DNA of 16,983 nucleotides from Armatimonadota bacterium (GTDB lineage: Bacteria; Armatimonadota; Armatimonadia; Armatimonadales; Armatimonadaceae): positions 1 through 16,983 of the forward strand of contig JAURHZ010000017.1 in the NCBI GenBank assembly GCA_030833025.1, in the 5' to 3' direction. The notes under the pieces were generated by a model. The model saw only the letters and a program-made list of their open reading frames with translations. It was not told the DNA's origin and did no database searches. Shown here in pieces: positions 15,265 to 16,983 of the stretch. Both the position numbers and the translations under genes were made by a program. Each line of letters starts with the position of its first letter. The first letter of the stretch is position 1.

Positions 15265-15269
15265 GCCCT

Positions 15270-15275
15270 ATCGTA
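15270..15275 (-). promoter_or_regulatory. -10 hexamer (TACGAT) for the aldo/keto reductase
   Basis: TACGAT on the minus strand ends 5 nt before the ATG at 15264, the same spacing as at the DUF5916 gene. Transcription would start at the ATG itself. No convincing -35 is seen. Confidence 0.45.
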
Positions 15276-15362
15276 GCCGAAAGTAGTACCAAAAGAAACG
15301 CTACTATCTGGTTGGCATGGCTATTCCGAGTTCAGGATATTCATTGTGTGAAGTGACATTCT

Positions 15363-15400
15363 AAAAACAAACGGCACCGCCAAGTTTCCTTGTGGTGCCG
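15363..15400 (-). terminator. Rho-independent terminator of the DUF4412-like gene
   Basis: Read on the minus strand, the stem starts CGGCACC and closes with GGTGCCG (15372-15400), with inner pairing of CAAG to CTTG around a short loop. TTTGTTTTTAG follows, a clear T-tract. It lies 22 nt after the stop codon of the secreted protein. It also isolates that gene from the aldo/keto reductase downstream, which has its own promoter. Confidence 0.85.
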
Positions 15401-15422
15401 CTGAGTTTGGTCGATGGAGAAA

Positions 15423-16400
15423 CTATCCACCCATACGAATCATCCCCATACCACCCATCATCGATTCAGGATCAACCTGCTTGTAGCCAGCGGGGACTTT
15501 GAAGAGGGAAGCATCTAAATCGGTTTCATCCAGCTTGATCGTCTCAGTTTTGATCTTGATTGGCTTCTCTGGGAGACCTGGAAGCGCCATCGCGCTCTCG
15601 ATGGTCATTTCCATATTCGATGTCAATGGGAACCCAATAATGCTCTGAAATTTCTTAGCGATTTCCCCCGCTCCAGGCATCATCGCTGCCATTCCACCAG
15701 ACGCAGCCTTGGCACCCAGCTTTGCAAGAACCGATTCATCGAGCTTGACAGCCTTTGTAACCGTTGCCGAAAAGTTCATGTTCATGGTGAGGAGTGGGCC
15801 ATTGGATGGATCGAAAGGAAGGGGGACACCCGCCTTTGGAGAAATCTCCACTTTGATCAGTCCCTTGTAGGCTTGAGCTGCACGTCCATCGACATCTGCT
15901 GCTCCACCATCGGGCTTGACTTCACCAATCACCTTGCTCTCCATCATTTCCGACATATCGGGCATTCCGGGGAGCTTTCCACCCTTGAGAATTGCAAACG
16001 TCTTGTCCTTGGTGTTGAACATTGTGACATCGTCGGTTGTGACATCAGTCAGGGAAACAACATCTCCAGCCACCGTTCGGATGACATTGCCCTTAACTTG
16101 CATCACTGTCTCGCGGACACCATCAGCATTAGCCGCTGCCGGCGCAGCTTGCGGAGCCGCTGGGGCAGGCGCAGGCTTGGATGTAGAGATTTTTCCACCC
16201 TTTTTACCTGGTGTTGGCTTTTTCGCAGCGGCCGGCTTTGGTGCAGGCTTAGGCGCTGGCGCAGGAGCAGGTCCACCACCTGCCATCTCCGGGATGCCAT
16301 CCATGGTGATGCGCTGGGTTACCGTGATGTCGGCGCTGGCGACACCAGCGATGCTCAAGATCGCTGCAAATGCAGTCATCGATCGGAGATTTTTCGTCAT
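15423..16400 (-). CDS. Secreted DUF4412-like protein with Pro/Ala/Lys-rich linker
   Basis: This gene encodes 325 aa from the ATG at 16400. An upstream in-frame ATG at 16424 is rejected because it precedes the TATAAT at 16419-16414, so it would not be transcribed from that promoter. AAAGGA lies 7 nt before the chosen ATG. A signal peptide covers about residues 1-23 (cleavage after ASA). A low-complexity stretch of Pro, Ala and Lys, with PAPAPKPAPKP-type repeats, runs from about 40 to 88. The rest resembles DUF4412 proteins: a strand giving VMQVKGNVIRTV, then VTMFNTKDKTFAIL, and near the end LDASLFKVPAGYKQV. The C-terminus is Met/Gly-rich. Such proteins are extracytoplasmic and of unknown function. 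The linker may cross the peptidoglycan or keep the domain away from the membrane. It is a single-gene unit with its own promoter and terminator. Confidence 0.82.
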   Translation of the reverse strand: MTKNLRSMTAFAAILSIAGVASADITVTQRITMDGIPEMAGGGPAPAPAPKPAPKPAAAKKPTPGKKGGKISTSKPAPAPAAPQAAPAAANADGVRETVMQVKGNVIRTVAGDVVSLTDVTTDDVTMFNTKDKTFAILKGGKLPGMPDMSEMMESKVIGEVKPDGGAADVDGRAAQAYKGLIKVEISPKAGVPLPFDPSNGPLLTMNMNFSATVTKAVKLDESVLAKLGAKAASGGMAAMMPGAGEIAKKFQSIIGFPLTSNMEMTIESAMALPGLPEKPIKIKTETIKLDETDLDASLFKVPAGYKQVDPESMMGGMGMIRMGG

Positions 16401-16413
16401 ATCTGTTTCCTTT

Positions 16414-16437
16414 ATTATAGGCATCCACTCTGATGCC
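16414..16437 (-). promoter_or_regulatory. Promoter with TATAAT and adjoining inverted repeat
   Basis: TATAAT (16419-16414, minus strand) is a consensus -10, 13 nt before the ATG at 16400, giving a leader of about 6-7 nt. Directly upstream is the inverted repeat GGCATC-N6-GATGCC (16420-16437), filling the usual -10/-35 spacer. It could be an operator. Its halves contain the genome's over-represented GCATC word, so chance is possible. The -35 is weak. Confidence 0.55.
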
Positions 16438-16478
16438 GATGTTCATTACTCGATTTTTAGTCGCTTGTGTTCCAACCA

Positions 16479-16874
16479 CTAACTAGTTGCGGGCCAGAGA
16501 ACAGGATTGAGATGACTGGACACCTTATCACCCGGCTGCAGGCCCGGTAGCCAAGTCTTTAGGTCATTCTCGCGGCTGACATGGTCAGGAGTGGTGACAA
16601 CAGCATCCGCTTCGACATAGATAATCGTCATCACCGCTCGAATAGCATCACTCGCATTCCCCGGCGCTCCGTGGATACACCAGCCATCGTGGAATGTCGC
16701 ATCCCCAGCAAGCATGTCTCCCGCTTCTCCGATTTTGTAGCCGTGCTCTTCAATCAGGTTTTGGAGACGTTGTTCGGATGAATCGGAAATGTCCAGAGGC
16801 CCCATATAACCGAGTGCTTGACTGCCATTTGCAAAACGCATCGTGCCCATTACCTTGGAGCAGTCAATCAACGG
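16479..16874 (-). pseudogene. Phytanoyl-CoA dioxygenase-like protein, C-terminal fragment only
   Basis: About 131 residues of the C-terminal half of a PhyH-family 2-oxoglutarate/Fe(II) oxygenase remain. They start at PLIDCSKVMGTMRFANGS, which aligns with the family's usual PLxDxxxxxGxMxFxPGSH, and include FHDGWCIHGAPGN (the distal iron-binding His) and RAVMTIIYVEAD. The HxD iron motif, the N-terminus and the start are missing. The frame stays open to 16907, but the residues beyond PLIDC (SSS, then RT) do not fit the family. The sequence there matches another gene on the other strand. The break lies between about 16870 and 16878. It is either a genuine truncated pseudogene or an intact gene cut by an assembly join. 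The substrate is unknown. It lies upstream of the secreted DUF4412-like gene on the same strand. Confidence 0.7.
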
Positions 16875-16983
16875 GGAACTGGACCGCGTGAGCCAGGGTT
16901 TGACCAAGCGCGTGAAGGAGCTGGCCGAACGCTACGAAAGCACCTTGCCCAACCTGACCCACCAAGTGGCTGACCTGGAAAAG
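16870..16983 (+). CDS. Fragment resembling the C-terminus of type I restriction-modification subunit HsdM
   Basis: The plus-strand frame from 16870 reads NGELDRVSQGLTKRVKELAE and continues ERYESTLPNLTHQVADLEK, then leaves the window open. The KELAERYxxxLPxLxxxVxxLExxV pattern is, from memory, the helical C-terminal tail of HsdM, the methyltransferase subunit of type I restriction-modification systems. Codons are strongly G/C-ending, unlike the neighbouring genes, and the stretch lacks the GGATGC word. Nothing recognisable precedes it, so only about 38 codons are present, without start or catalytic domain. It should belong to different DNA joined here, by recombination or by misassembly. The family call rests on one short motif. 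Confidence 0.5.

Noticed and set aside
16401..16424. Upstream ATG at 16424 for the DUF4412-like protein
   Set aside because: It lies upstream of the consensus -10, and the signal peptide is better formed from the Met at 16400.
1..16983. CRISPR arrays, tRNA or rRNA genes, insertion sequences
   Set aside because: No regularly spaced direct repeats, cloverleaf, rRNA segments or transposase-like proteins were found on reading either strand.

Overview
The window is a stretch of bacterial chromosome with about 50% GC and densely packed genes. It has no rRNA, tRNA, CRISPR array or insertion sequence that I can see. The host looks like a diderm: it encodes a 680-aa DUF5916-type outer-membrane barrel protein with a signal peptide. 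It has a two-subunit glycine decarboxylase and makes or uses selenocysteine (selA). Several starts lie only 5-8 nt downstream of a -10 hexamer, which suggests frequent leaderless transcripts. The hexamer GGATGC/GCATCC occurs about 49 times by hand count, against roughly 8 expected at even base composition. I cannot name the species. An under-sampled diderm phylum such as Armatimonadota would fit, but that is a guess.

Layout. (1) 1-4917, minus strand, one probable operon: a UDP-glucuronate decarboxylase-like SDR enzyme, a single-pass membrane protein, an asparagine-synthase-like ATP pyrophosphatase, a zinc-ribbon/membrane protein with topoisomerase VI-A-like signatures, and a second asparagine-synthase-like protein cut by the left edge. 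The last four are tightly spaced or overlap by 26-50 nt. Neither asparagine-synthase homolog has a complete glutaminase domain. (2) 5018-7060, plus strand: the DUF5916 protein. (3) 7099-11803, minus strand: gcvT-gcvH-gcvPA-gcvPB-osmC, the glycine cleavage system without its L protein, plus an OsmC-like thiol peroxidase. (4) 11845-14278, plus strand: tsaE-tsaB-selA, linking tRNA t6A modification to selenocysteyl-tRNA synthesis. It diverges from gcvT through two face-to-face extended -10 promoters. (5) 14275-15264, minus strand: an aldo/keto reductase close to E. coli YghZ, sharing a CTAG with the selA stop codon. (6) 15423-16400, minus strand: a secreted DUF4412-like protein with its own promoter and a strong terminator. 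(7) 16479-16874, minus strand: the C-terminal part of a phytanoyl-CoA dioxygenase-like protein. It stops abruptly at about 16870-16878, where a plus-strand reading frame resembling the C-terminal end of a type I restriction-modification HsdM begins. This last ~110 bp looks foreign and may be an assembly chimera.

The part most likely to be undescribed is the minus-strand operon at the left: two ATP-PPase enzymes lacking an ammonia-generating domain, interleaved with an uncharacterised zinc-ribbon/membrane protein. The other modules are recognisable housekeeping metabolism and translation functions.
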